Of a DNA stretch of 64,000 bases, positions 1-11,894 are shown piece by piece (position 1 is the first letter of the stretch; the number at the start of each line of letters is the position of its first letter). The stretch is from positions 1 through 64,000 of the forward strand of contig JAMPIV010000299.1 of NCBI GenBank assembly GCA_024509875.1, written 5' to 3'. The translations under genes were made by a program, and so were the position numbers. Origin of the DNA: Oreohelix idahoensis (Eukaryota > Mollusca > Gastropoda > Stylommatophora > Oreohelicidae). The notes below the pieces were generated by a model. That model saw nothing but the letters and a program-made list of their open reading frames with translations, did not search any database and was not told the DNA's origin.

Positions 1-185
1 TGGGAACACGCGAAATACTTTCTGAAAGTCATAAATCTATTGTCCAGTTTCAGAGTAATCACAGCCGTATCCCAATTGTGATACCAGTGTTCTTCTCGGG
101 CACTGGAACTCATACTTTTCTGGAGAGAGATTCTAACTTCTTCTCTACCACGATCATCCCACATAGGAAACACTAACGGGCTACA
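1..185 (+). mobile_element. 3' end of the upstream LTR of the Gmr1-like element
   Basis: This matches the last part of the LTRs that end at 8627, 17094, 26559 and 35950: the same order of an imperfect hairpin around a CTCGGGCACTGG core, then an AGAGAGATTCTA-like segment, then a GCTACA end. The rest of this LTR lies outside the window. The 3' boundary at ACA is set by the solo LTR at 33935-35950, whose end is fixed by a target-site duplication. The sequence carries insertion-type noise. Confidence 0.8.
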
Positions 186-204
186 TTGGGGGCATCTTTT
201 GCGG
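186..204 (+). promoter_or_regulatory. Candidate tRNA primer-binding site
   Basis: Directly after the LTR end (GCTACA) the sequence reads TTGGGGGCATC. It contains the TGG that a primer-binding site needs to pair with the CCA end of a tRNA, one base inside the LTR boundary. The other array LTRs are followed by a different sequence (TGCTTCTCGCC), so only this copy has a true element 5' end. The matching tRNA was not identified, and noise may have altered bases. Confidence 0.45.
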
Positions 205-569
205 CATATTATTTTCTTTTTCTATTCTGAGACCACTCTCTAGTCAATCTTGCTGTCTAGTCGTGAGAGCCAGAAATATGTGTAAAAATAAATTTTAGTT
301 GAAAAATTCTAAACCTTAGAAAATTGTCTACACGTAATAACAGTACCATTGAGATACGAAGTAAATAGGAGAACGCTCACAAGGATTTACAAAGGATTTG
401 TCTTGTTTCAAAAATTAAATAATGACACTTTTAATTAAATAAGTTTGCGCGAGCGGTGAAGGAAGAAATTATACTCGCGCTTCTCTCTGGGAGACGCGTG
501 AAGCCACATTAATGCCTGATTTCGTGAATTTTCGATCTGCAAATCAATGCAAGAAGGCAACAGGACTAA

Positions 570-2250
570 GATGACAGGTATGCACATAACCCGCGGTGTG
601 TCACAAAAGGAAGATGGACAAACATATGGACACAGAGCGGAATAGACAAACTACAAAGCAGAGAGAAAAGACCAAAAGCTAAAACAGAGAGAGAAGCCAA
701 AAGATTAGCAAGCAGAGAGGCTCCAAAGCTTAGCACAGCCGGAGAGAAGCCAAAAGCACGGAAAGAACAAAAGACTCAAGCGAGACAATTGTTGTAAGCT
801 GAAGAAAGAACAGGACTACATAAGAGCTCATAGTTAAGTTTTAAAAAGGACTTGACCTTTCTCCAGGGACCGCTAGCAATCGTGGTGCTCTCCCAACCTC
901 ACTCATGACAATAGCTCCAACCAAGCACGGCAAATGGATGCCACTGAGTTTTCCACCCTCACGAATCCAATTTATTGAGTACAGAAAGAACGCACCATCA
1001 TGAAGTTTTAACCTGGATAGATATGAGAGCAGACTCGGGCCTCTACCTATGGATTGGAAAAGGTAAAATGGAGCTAAGCTATCTCAGCTTGAGGGGCTTT
1101 CCATACGATTTTCATTAAAACTCATCAAAAGAAGACCAGGAAGATTATGAAATTCTTAAAACAAGCTTTACTGACGTCAGGTACGAAATGAATTCTGATC
1201 CTTATAGAAAGTGAGATTCCCGAACTGCTAATCTCTACTTCCGGAGAAAACTCATCACCAATTTTCTGCCAAATTGGAAACTCACTATCTGACAAAATGG
1301 CTAGCTTAGGAAAATGTCAAGATATAAAAGAAATTGGTCATGATGGACACAACTGAAAGAATCTGCAATGCGCCCCACAGAAATGTCACACAGCACAACA
1401 TTTCTTATGGAGCAAGGAGCAGTCTGATTGGAAATATTTTAACCATGGCTGAGAGATATCAAGAAGCTCCAGCTCAGAATATCCAGAAATCAAGAAAGCC
1501 GGGTGAGCAACTCTTCAAACCTCACAAAAACTTTACCAACTATGAACACGGGGACAATTCCAACAAGAACAAACACAGGACAGATTAAAGAGACAAAAAC
1601 CCTCTAGGATCAGATAAGAAACCTTCAAGAAAGGACGGTCAAAGCTGGTATAAATCACTGCTAACACGAGTAACCACAATACTGCGCGAATGCCTACGGC
1701 AAATACCCCCCCTCCATAAAAACAAATCACGCTCGCATGCCTACAACAAGGAACAAGCGGAAGGAAGGACCTGGCAGATAGTCAGAAGGACCTCCATTGT
1801 CTCCCTGTCTGTGAGGTAAGTGACCTACGAAATGGCAACCAAGCTACTGTGTGCTTATATGACTAACACTTGGACTTTCGACTCAGTCATGAGCTCTTTC
1901 TCTTGTGAGCATCTGAACAGACATCAAACCACAAGAAACAGTGAGCAATCAGAGGACCGACAAGGGAGCAGGAACCATTACCACTGCCCATCTACCCAAT
2001 TTCCAACATAAGATACACTCGTTATGTGGAAGCGGTAGAGCATCAAAGCTCCAGTGATGGAACAACCCTATCTACTATTCAATCATGGGATGATAGATAT
2101 GTCTTTCTCGGAGAACCTATAAGACCCGTACTGATGGCAACAGTCCCAGACTAGGAAAGCGCCTGAAACTAGAGGAGGACACTATCAATACATCAATACT
2201 CCATCTAGAAGAAATGAGAAAGGCTCAAACTCGCCGACGGTAGTAAACAT
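570..2250 (+). pseudogene. gag: Decayed gag and possible protease region of the retrotransposon
   Basis: By position, between the primer-binding site and integrase, this is the gag region. No frame stays open, but stretches in alternating frames are protein-like: a basic, Lys/Arg/Glu/Gln-rich segment from about 612, a segment with LSLRGFPYDF near 1080, and an open stretch of 84 codons at 1334-1588. Near 1855 a frame reads CLYDT; removing a likely inserted base pair makes it DTG, which would fit an aspartic protease active site. I see no zinc knuckle. The frame breaks look like the same insertion-type noise seen in the downstream units. The gag assignment rests on position; protease is tentative. 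The tandem units downstream lack this region. Confidence 0.5.
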
Positions 2251-2289
2251 TGAAGAATTGCTTTGGCAAATTACCTAAAAGCCGTAACC

Positions 2290-3153
2290 ACCCCCGGTAG
2301 AAACGGAGACTTATATCATAAAAATGGCCTAAAATATAAGAAAAGCCTGAACAAGGACCTATAAGCACATGGACAGCCATGTATGCCTAAAAATCATACA
2401 CAGGGAGCAGTCTTTATGAAGCATAGACATGCTATCACCCTCATTGGACATAATCGGAATTAGAGGGCCACTGGACAAACACAGGATAGCCGATCACACT
2501 ATCTAGTTCTTCTGTTGGGATCATAGAGTGTGACATAAACAGTGGTGATGTAGATCCTGTCCAAATGCCAAAGAGTAGCTCCTAAACATACACTGAACCA
2601 GCAACACTGTAGAATATAATCATTATGGAACGCCCTATTCAACGTGTGATTGCGTCACGATATATTTATCTATGGACGCCCAAACATCAGTAGCACCAAC
2701 GAAGAGAAATGCATGCATATCTTAACCTTTGGTCCCCCCCCCGATAAAACTTGCGTAACTATTGGGAAGTCAGGCAGTTGCATGTCAATCAGATTTTTTT
2801 AAAGATTCGAAACATGTGGCAGAGGCAAACTGCGTTAACACTATTCACTCGATTAGGTTGATTCCTCACACTCAAAATATTGACTGACATAGGTTCTCAG
2901 ATTAGGCGAATCTAACAAAATCGACATTCACGATATTTCAAGACTAGACATTATCATTGTAGCCCTTACACCATGCCCAAGAAATGGTCAGAAGTGCGCG
3001 GTTCACATCGGCACGCTTCATTCAATGCCTTAAGAAAAGTTGGATACTGAGAAAACCTGGAATACTTCGGGGCCACATACTACTACCCATCAAGCACTAT
3101 TTGCCTATAGGAGAAGTCCCACATAACTCCACAGGAATGGCTCCAGCTACATT
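2290..3153 (+). pseudogene. Integrase, first (truncated) copy
   Basis: This aligns with the integrase of the three downstream units. Its N-terminal zinc-binding part (about 2290-2600) starts with a stretch resembling LYHKNGLKYKKSLN, typical just before the H-H-C-C finger, and continues through CQRVAPKHT. The catalytic core follows (about 2600-3150) with HNSTG and YLPI-like segments near its end. It stops abruptly within the core at about 3153, where sequence from the F block begins; the part encoding the core end and GPY/F module is missing. Because gag lies directly upstream, this copy shows that integrase follows gag in the element. Frames are broken by indels that are probably sequencing noise. 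Confidence 0.75.
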
Positions 3154-3310
3154 CAATATTGTAATGTCTTTATCTAACTATTGTCAGATGCTTAACTAGT
3201 ACTTAGCATACATCCTTTCTCCTACCTGTCTAAGCAAATACTGACTCTATTGAATAACGATCGCGATTATAAGGATCAGGTTATTGAAAATAATACCGAC
3301 TAAACTCCTC
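3154..3310 (+). repeat. F-block tail at the array's first junction
   Basis: From CAATATTGTAATG onward this is the same sequence that ends the F blocks at about 11750, 20325 and 30495. Here it is fused directly to truncated integrase instead of to the body of F. Both partners share ATT at the join, so the breakpoint has about 3 bases of microhomology. It marks the start of the tandem array. Confidence 0.75.
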
Positions 3311-3324
3311 CGGTGTTGTCTTCC

Positions 3325-4490
3325 TTCCCTGCACTGCCTTCACTCACGCAACTATGGCTATAGGCCCACTTGGACAACGGAATAGCCTGTCACTACTTTT
3401 TTGGTTAGAGGATCATAGAGACATAAAGTGGTAATTACAAGATCCTTCCAGAATGCCAAAGAGTAAGCTCCTAAAACATAAGAAACACACTGCGAACCTG
3501 CAACACTGGTACAAATGCCCATTATGGGAACGCACTATATTCGAACAAACGTGATAGCCGTGGATAATTGTTGGAAACCCTCTCAGTAGAGGAACCAGAA
3601 GAGACAAATGCATAAATCTTTAACCTTGGTCGATCACTTGCTCTATCGTTGTGCAAGATAACATCTAGAGCCATGTCAATCGAATAGATTCGAACATGTA
3701 GGCAGAGGCACATGACTAAACAACAATATTTCACTCGATTTAGGTTTCCCACCATCAAATATTGACTGCACATATGAGTTCTCAGATTATGCGAAAATCT
3801 AACACAAGTCAAGATCTCTCAAGATCACCATTCACAAAGCTAGACATTTAATCATTGCGACAAGCTCTTACCATGCACCAAGGGAAAAGTCAGTCAAGAA
3901 GCATTTTCAATGGCACCTCATTTACAAATCCTTAAGAAAACGTTGGCTACTGACAAAACACTGACACTTGGGAACACCATACTTACACCTCACGCACTTT
4001 TGGCCTATAAACGGAAAGTCCCCACATAACTCCACAGGAATTGGCTCCAGCTACAATTGTTGTTTGACAACCAATCAAAGGTCCACTAAGCATGTTTGCG
4101 GACATGGACTGATGAAAACAAGCAGAAGAACGTACTCTCCTCCCTACTCCACATACGTCAACGAGTTGACAGCTTTGAACAACTCGAGAAACACAAGTTG
4201 GAAACTGGCAATGAGAGAACCTTGATTCGAGGACCAGGAGGAACAGGCTACCTTAAACTAACCCCATTTTTCTCAAGCGAAAGCAAACGAGTATAGGAGA
4301 ACTGTAGAGAGAGTGGGAGAAAAGCAATTTTTGTTACTGTTGCACATCAGCAATAATAAATTGCAAATTGATGGCAGGTTCCACTACGTCAGATATTGGA
4401 AAAAAATTTCCAGGACTCAATTATTAGATTGACAAGAAAGGAATGGAAACAACGTGGTTCATGTCAAACCATCTTAAAAAAGTAGCTAGA
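3325..4490 (+). pseudogene. Integrase of unit 1 with GPY/F module
   Basis: The retrotransposon integrase inserts the cDNA copy into host DNA. In order I see the zinc-binding domain (3330-3520; CxxCQRVAPKHT-like), the catalytic core (3520-4110; VDIVGPLS near the first catalytic Asp, then a TDNG-like region, then HNSTG), and the GPY/F module (4300-4485; LLLLHISNNKL, GPYV-like, then HVNLLK-like). The GPY/F module is typical of Ty3/gypsy integrases. About 250 bases later the reverse transcriptase begins, so integrase precedes it, which is unusual for this superfamily. No long open frame remains because of frequent single-base insertions; the same residues return in the other units, so the breaks are mostly noise. 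Confidence 0.8.
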
Positions 4491-4739
4491 TCTCGGAAGA
4501 TGATTCAGAAGTTGCACATATCTGACTCTGCCGTTAGCAAACAGAAATGCAGGTTGAACCAATTCCTCCAGTGGATGATACCTCTAACAACTACAGAAAG
4601 TTAGATGCTCAGTTAATGTGAGTGAACATTTAACTCCTTGACAAGGTGTAAGGAAAAAAAGGTTCTCTGGAGGTGTTAATTAATATTCCCCTAGTCCATA
4701 TATGATGTACTCTCACTCAGATAAGCTGGGTGTACTATC

Positions 4740-5560
4740 TGTTGGAGTTATGACATGACGATTACTGATACTCACACCAGTTTGCGTCATGCGAGTATCA
4801 TCAACCCTATACACTTATTGCTAAAGGTACGGCATCTCCCCACCCACCTTCAAGATGAGATTGACTATCTCTTAAAAGAGAAAACTATTTCAAATCTGAA
4901 TCTCCCTCAGCTCAGTATGGTGCTAATCAAGGAAGCCTAGTGGTGAACCAGGTTAATCGCATTGATTATAGGTAAACTAAATGCTATCCACGGAGAATCT
5001 CAGTATGAACCTCATAATTAACCTGACACCCGGAAGATCATTTGTTTTGCTACATTGAGTAAGGCTCGGTATTTTTCAAAAGTAATCAAAGCAGGATACT
5101 ACAAAATACCCAGTGAAAACCAGACGCGTGTTAGGCAAACTGAGTTAGTCTAGGCGGCTTTCAGTACCGGACATGAGACGATAATTACGAAGGTCAAATT
5201 GTAACTCCCATTTGGTTTAAAGAATGCTCCATGTTCTTCTCCAGAATGATGAGTGACATTGATAGGAACCAATACAAAATCCACATATCACCACTTACAT
5301 GGATGATATTGTGATTGCACTTAAACCATCGCTACCACTAAAACAACATTCGAGAACAACATAAGTAGCACTCTCCGGCTCCATCGTTGTTAAGTAGTAC
5401 TGAGTGAAACAACGGGAAAGACAGCATGACCCAACGAGAAGTGACATATTGTGGATGTGAGACATGTCTTGAAGCAGGCAATTTAATAAGGAGGGTCAAC
5501 CCCACCCCTAATCTCTACAGGCGCAAATGTCTCCTGAACCCAAAGAACATGTAAGAAAAA
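4740..5560 (+). pseudogene. Reverse transcriptase of unit 1 (Ty3/gypsy type)
   Basis: This copies element RNA to DNA. A clean stretch at 4755-4940 reads MTITDT, then DEIDYLLKEK, the usual start of a Ty3/gypsy reverse transcriptase domain, followed by KLNAI, ARYFSKV, KGYYKIP and LPFGLKNAP-like segments. The catalytic box is at 5296-5307 and reads YMDD, followed by IVIA. Downstream come HCHIGCE-like and FLGH-like segments of the connection region. It sits between the GPY/F module and RNase H. The frame is interrupted by insertion-type indels throughout. Confidence 0.85.
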
Positions 5561-5639
5561 GAAGACATCAGCACCAAACCACAAACTTAAGAAGGATGTA
5601 TAAGAACCTTAGTGTCCACACTCAGTGCAGAAACCTCCG

Positions 5640-6260
5640 TTTTTACCAGAAATGAATAAATACACCCATTTTATAAATCCATTGTTCGCGTCGGCCATTC
5701 TATACTCGAGACTTAACACAAACAGACAGGTCACCGAATAAATTACACAATGGACCTGGTCAGGAAGTGGAACAGGCTTAAACAGAGTTGAAATTAAGCG
5801 ACTCTTCTACAATAAACATATCACTTGACCCTTTGACCACCGAGACGCACTACCACGAATTCGCGTAACTTAAAACGGATCCTAGCAATGTAGGCATCGA
5901 GCAACTTAACTTACACCCGGCCAGCACACAACGCACATATGTCTTTTACCTAGCTATGCTATCGTGCCAGTATAACAAGTTCAAAGAACATGCCCAGACT
6001 GCACAAGAAATTATTCCTAACCGTTATAACGTGAATGCATATCGACTTCTGGTCTGGATCGATACAATAACATTCGCCTACTTTCATTCATTTACGGAAA
6101 ACGCATTCATTGTGGAAAGTGACACCAGCCTAATGACATAGGAATCTTTTAGCGCAGTGCGTAAAAAATTTAATTCCACCACTTTCTTAAGGTGCGGATT
6201 ACTGCTTATCGCTCCATACTTCCGTTCAATTGAAGATAACATTCCAGTACGGACAATATG
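5640..6260 (+). pseudogene. RNase H of unit 1
   Basis: RNase H removes the RNA strand from the hybrid. The region after the connection segment has the typical Ty3/gypsy ending: a TDASN-like block (best seen in unit 3 near 22852), then SERNYLTVERE-like and INKFAYFLYG-like segments; at 6060-6140 I read TITFAYFHSFTENAFIVESD. It is followed within about 150-300 bases by the polypurine tract and LTR, so it closes the pol region. Frames are broken. Confidence 0.75.
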
Positions 6261-6397
6261 GAACCCGATTTCTTTAAGTCGGTATCCTAACCGAATCTAT
6301 CAGCGTCACTACAAAGAGACAGACACGTATAGTATCAGGGGAACTGCAGCAGGGGTTACAAACAAGTTACTTCCCGTCTGTAGCATCACCATGTTTT

Positions 6398-6411
6398 AAA
6401 AGAAAAGGGCC
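6398..6411 (+). promoter_or_regulatory. Polypurine tract before LTR 1
   Basis: AAAAGAAAAGGGCC lies immediately before the LTR start TGTAGCGAG. The cleaner copy at 23312-23322 reads AAAGAAGAGGG followed by CTC and TGTAGC. A purine run directly upstream of the 3' LTR is the plus-strand primer site of LTR retrotransposons, and it shows that RNase H, not integrase, is the last coding domain. Confidence 0.75.
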
Positions 6412-8627
6412 TGTAGCGAGATTTTGGTACCTCTTGCCTTTGCTCTCTGTAGGAAAAAACGTGTAGCTGCGACACCTCACACATCACGCCACAGCGCAAA
6501 GTATCACTCACGACAACGGACAGGCTTGCTGGTTCGACGGAATAATTGCGAAGTACGGCGCGGAAAAAAACTGTGACTTACGTTTCAGCCGGCACGGTAT
6601 TTGAAAAAGGTAGATAGCGAACTAAAGAATGAAATTCGCCAACTTTAAAAGTCTCTGGCATTTACAAGAAATATAAATTAAAGAGCTACAAGAAAACGAT
6701 CTCTGCTTGGAATACCAATTAAAATAAAAAACTAATTTCACCAAAGAGATAGACTATACAAGATGAGCACATCCCACACAAAGGATTTATTCAATATATA
6801 AATGGTTTTAAAAATAATCACATTTTTCATCGTTATCACATCTGCTAAAAGTTAGAGCTAATAATCTTTAAAAAATTTATTATAACAACATGCCTAAACG
6901 GATTTAAATCGAAATTGGATAAAATGAAAGCCTCATCTTGGGAAAATGCAAGGATACATAGGAGGACTGAAGGATATATGTGTGAAGTGAAAACATAAGA
7001 GAAACAAGTAACAGAAAAAGCACAGATCTGCGTGCTCAAATCGCCTCAAACCGAGCCATTACAAACGAAAATCTTTTGGGACTTTAGAGGAGCGTGCGAT
7101 CTCTTCACTGGAGCGCGAGAGAGACTTGAAATATAGAAGGACAGTGAGGCGGCGATGCGTATGAAAATCACACACACCAAATCCAAGAAGCCTAATTGAA
7201 AAACTCGATCACGCAGCACTCTCAAGCAGAAGTTCTTTTTTTTCACGCCTGCAATGCAGGGCAGACTTAAATTCAGCCCAACTATACAGTCGCAACCGTG
7301 AGCTTTTTAATCCTAAGAGCGGTATGTAAGTTTTATTAAAGAGGATAGTATGACTAATACCATTTCTATTTCAGAATTTATTTCCGATTGTATTGTATCA
7401 GATATAATAATAACGGGAATGAAGCTAACCAGAGATACCCGACTACCGGTACATTTCTCAGGAAGCATAACCACATAATTGCATTAGCCAAAGAAAAGCA
7501 TGGCTAGTTCTTGCCTGGAAGCTTCTACGACATACCAGCAAGTACATAAATGCAATCAGGCATCCATAAAGGGGAGGGCAAAGATTAATGAAATATCGTA
7601 ACCCATGTATCATAACATGTGATTTATTCATGTATATGCATTGCGAATATCACTGGCAGCAGGAATAAAACAATTATCTTAATCATGCTAATCGCATCTG
7701 TAACAGACTACCATGAATCCATCATTATTATGCACACACTGAAGACAGTGGTAGGCATCCAACATGAACATGACCGTTTTGGTGGTGAGATTGTTCTGAA
7801 ACACCATAGCCACCTATTACCTTTTGTTTCCAGGTTTTGTATGACAATTTTTAAAGATCATAAATCCCTGATCTAGAAACTAAAGACCATGAGGACCGTT
7901 GATCCACTAAATGAAGCCTAGCAGGTCACCCAATCTTCAACAACTAAGTCCCTCGAAGTTATAGGGCGGGCTGAAGGACAGTCTGTTATATTCAAGTGTG
8001 CTCAGAACCTCCAAGCAGACGTGGCTATCAATCAGAATGATTTTACGTTAACCATCTTCCATCACAAACAAATCTGTAGCCTTTTCTAAAGCGATGGTCA
8101 TGATATATCTTTTTAGAAACTAATAAAGCAATATATCAACATATACTGTGACAGAACTGTTACTACACATTCGCAATTGGAAAGTTTGCCTCACCAAGAT
8201 CTTTTTCTATAGTCTTACTATTTTAATTTTAACTATAAATAATCATACATATTTAACCATCATGTCCACACCCATTTCTCATTAAGCAGCATATATATAG
8301 ATGTATCATAAATAAAATCTTATAAATTGTAACACACTCCAAATTGACTTGGTTAAATTTTTAAATGTGACTAAATTTTGAGTTACTTTTCTATTTAAAT
8401 TATATTATCACCATAGGAGTTATTATAGCGAAACAAGTGCAACGTATACTTCTGACGTCTACAATCTATCTGTCCACTCATAGAATATCACAGGTCCGTA
8501 ACCTCAATTGTGATAAACCAAGTGATAACTTCTCGGGCACCATGGAACTTCACTAACTATACTAAGAGAGAGATTCTAACTACTTACCGATATCCACTAT
8601 CATCCACTAAGAAAACCGTTCGCTACA
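6412..8627 (+). mobile_element. LTR of unit 1 (noisy copy)
   Basis: It begins TGTAGCGAG after the polypurine tract and ends CGCTACA. It is co-linear with the LTRs of units 2 and 3 and with the solo LTR at 33935-35950. It is about 10 percent longer than the clean solo copy (2016 bases), which fits insertion-biased sequencing error. Landmarks in order are ACGTGTAGC near the start, GAAATATAG-AAGGAC (TATA-like), TCCTAAGAGCGGTATGTAAG, and an imperfect hairpin shortly before the end. Confidence 0.8.
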
Positions 8628-11600
8628 TCTTCATCGCCTTGTGAGTCAAGCACAACAAAACGCTCGAAACGTTAATATATCGCAGCCTCTTTAGTTCTTC
8701 CTAACCCATCAAATTTAGCTATATCTTAAATACTAAATAGAAACACACAATTAGTATATAAGTGTTCACAAAGACTAGCACACAAAGATCTTATTGTTAC
8801 CTTATGTTATTTTTCTTTAGCTGTTTTGGGCTTGTTTTCCATTGATCGGACAGGGATTGGGAATAAATTATGTCCCTTGAAAGCTATAACAAAATATAAA
8901 AATTTATCCCTACGCCTGAGGAACGAAGTCAGGAAATTATAGGAAAATAATGTTGCTATTCTCTGCGAAATGTGCACTAAACTACTCGACCTTCTAAAAA
9001 AAGCGCTGATCTCATTTTAATTGGCAGCTAAGTGCAGCATTATAATTAAATAATAAGTAGAAACACCTATTAAAGTGTCAACAACAACCATATTATATTA
9101 TTTGTTATTACTGTTTTTTTGCGTTCTCTTGTCTGACGAGGAAGAGGATAAATTACATCGTTTGAAAACGTTAAACATACATTTTTTTCTTCAAAACAGT
9201 ACCATAAGGCACCAATAATAAACACTTCACTTCTCTGATGGCATCACCACATGCAGTACCACCATCTTCAAATATGCTGCAAATGCTGAAAGTTTAGCGA
9301 CGTCCACCTTGAAGTTCTTTACCCTGCTTATATATTGTGACGGATATTGACAATGGACACTGAAAGAAGATTCTTCTATGGAAGACGTACAACACACACG
9401 AGCTAAAACTAAAAGAATAAAAATTGGACAATGTCATGCATCACAGCTAGCCTGTGGGACAATACGCTTATGCAGACGGGTTGCAGTTGCAGAAAGAAAG
9501 AGACTGCAGCTAAATCGAACGTGGGCCACCGAAATGTCCTGAATATGCTTCATTACGACGAACTTTTAGCTGTAACAGAAAAAACAAGACTGACCGTCAC
9601 TCGAAGAAGAACCGTAAAAAACACCTCGAAGATGACTGCATTACGTCGAACTGTCAGAGCTTAAAAAAACAAGACTGGCGACACTCGAAGCAGAACCGTA
9701 GAAACACCAACGAAAATGCTGCATTACGTCGAACTGCAGCATGCAGAAAAAAACTAGACTGCGGCGTCACTCAAAAGACCATAGACAAAAACACCCGACG
9801 ATGCCGTGCCAAATTACAGTCGAACTGTAGATGCAGAAAAAAACAAACAGGCGGATCACCTCGAAGAGAACCAAAAAGCAAAACACCTGAAAATGCTGAC
9901 CTTCAGTCCACTGTAGATCTCATAAATAGAATATATGTCTCCTTGAGCATCAACGTCGAGCCCAAGACACTGTGATCTAAAGGAAATAAATCAAAGAAGA
10001 AGAAAGCACGGATATCCTCGTCATCTTTGCAGATAGGGAAATCCTTCAAATCCCTATAATGGGAATGTTAAATTAGGAAAATCAACAGAATGAAAATAGA
10101 TGAAGCCAACGACTACTATAAAATCAACAAGGACAAATGTTAGACGATCACTAAAATGCCGAAAGATTTGGTTGGTTACTATAGTTTTTCTCTGCTTATT
10201 TTATTCAATTCGTTCCTGCCAGAGGATTGCCGATTTTACAGTCTCTTAATTCCCCCTGGCGGTATCACACTGGCGTGTATTGCTACAAAATTTAACTGCA
10301 TTATTAGTTCGTTTTCTAAATTCTTCCCTGTGACTATATTTTTCATCGGCGGCCACAACGTTTTTTTTTTTCTCGATAATTTTTCTTTCCTTTCCATTGC
10401 TTTGAGATCGAGACCTGTAATTCTTTTTTCATTTTTCTCCCTTTATTGGCGATTTTTATCACTTATCAAACCCCCAAGCTGATGCGAGCTTTTGTGTGCA
10501 CTTTAATCATTATATTCGTTGCTCCTTGTTTGTGTTCTATTATCGTTCTGTTGAGCCTAGACCAATATTAAGCTTGTCGTTCTTCAGAAACCAAATCTTT
10601 TATGATTCCATTTGAGGCACAATTAACACAGTGTATATATCCACAGGCTTCTTTATCTGAGGATTTCTCGCCAAGCACCGCACACTTATTAGAGTTGGAA
10701 TCATGAATTTTAGTTTCTTTCCCCGTATTTCATTTCGCTTGCGGATGCTTTTAAAGAATTCTCACATGTAAACAAGGGGCTAACATACTGTTTTTCTCTC
10801 CCTATCATCAGTGGGTGTAGTGAAACCTTTCTCCCACCATATCTAGGCTAAAATACTGTGCTTTGGTTTTGTGGCTCTTCCCATTAATCGACACTTGCCA
10901 CAAAACACTTCCCAACTGCCCTCCCGCACCTATCATCTATGCACTGTACGATGCTCCATGTTAGTCAGCACAGGTAAAACAATAGTTAGTCGAGTGGCTT
11001 GAGGCGCTTTCTCCCCCAAGCTAAGTGTGGCGATGCTGGTACACCTCAACATGTCGCTACCACAGACGGTATTTGCAGTGTTGGGCCGGCTCAATGGGCC
11101 ATTAACAAAACCTCACAGTAGCCAATACGATATACTTGGCTTGATAACGCAAACCATTAGCCCCCCCTCCTACCGCTTCACCGGCAATAAGTCACTCGAT
11201 GAAACAAAAAATTAAAGACATCGTAATAAAGTTACGAATTACACGCTAGTCAGAAAAACTATAAAAATAAATTAACACATCCTATAATATAAAAACTAAA
11301 ACTAAAAGTATAAACAGACTCCTCTACACGCAAAAAATAAAATTAAATTGCAGAAAGATCATGCCAAAGTAGGGGGGATGAAACAAAAGTTTCAAACCGA
11401 TAAGACATGGCAACGCAGTGTCTACAGATCCTAGAACATCAAAAATGTGTCAGCGCAGTTAACCAAGAGGCCTGCTAGCACACAAGCCTTTGCTTAACCC
11501 AGCAGATGTCCTTCTTGCCTCAGAAGTACGACAACTTTTTGATTAATAAATAGGTTTACACACACAACACAGCGACGACATAAACGCTAAGCAGAACTTC

Positions 11601-11747
11601 TAGAACACATTCGTGAACGACACAGTCCAAACTGGCAATCACTATTTCTTTAACAATGTGGACTTACTAGCTGGTCACCCGGACCTCCAACAATCTTGTC
11701 CGTCCACACTTCCTCTTAACAAACTCGCTCACCATTAGAAAATTATA
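8628..11747 (+). repeat. F block of unit 1: 3.1 kb non-coding spacer
   Basis: This block separates the LTR of unit 1 from the integrase of unit 2 and recurs at 17095-20321 and 26560-30491. I find no conserved protein: open stretches such as 10156-10482 are not preserved in the other two copies. Landmarks are two diverged tandem halves near the start, a TGTGACGGATAT block, an 80-bp minisatellite, an ATGCCGAAAGATTTG block, and a CTAAAATACTGTGCTTTGG block. It occupies the place where primer site and gag should be, so it is either captured flanking DNA amplified with the element or the leader of a gag-less derivative. Confidence 0.7.
9530..9910 (+). repeat. 80-bp minisatellite in F, unit 1
   Basis: The array has four to five noisy copies of a unit containing CTGCATTACGTCGAACTG, GCAGAAAAAAAC and AAGACTGGCG. 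The period is 80 bases where it can be measured cleanly (27554 to 27634). The unit is not a multiple of three, so it is not a protein repeat. Confidence 0.75.
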
Positions 11748-11894
11748 TTCAATATTGTAATGTCTTTTATCTACTATTGTTCGAATATACATAGTAACTA
11801 CATCCTTTCCCTCCGTCTTAAGCAAATCCTTGTCTATTGATACCTATCGCGAATTAGTCAGGTTATTGACGTAATCACCGCACTCCTCCGGTGT

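Noticed and set aside
9530..9910. Possible CRISPR-like array
   Set aside because: The repeats are contiguous 80-bp units without distinct spacers in a eukaryotic retroelement context; it is a minisatellite.
10156..10482. 108-codon open stretch in F block 1
   Set aside because: The frame is not kept in the other two F copies and exists only through inserted bases; hydrophobic composition comes from T-rich DNA.
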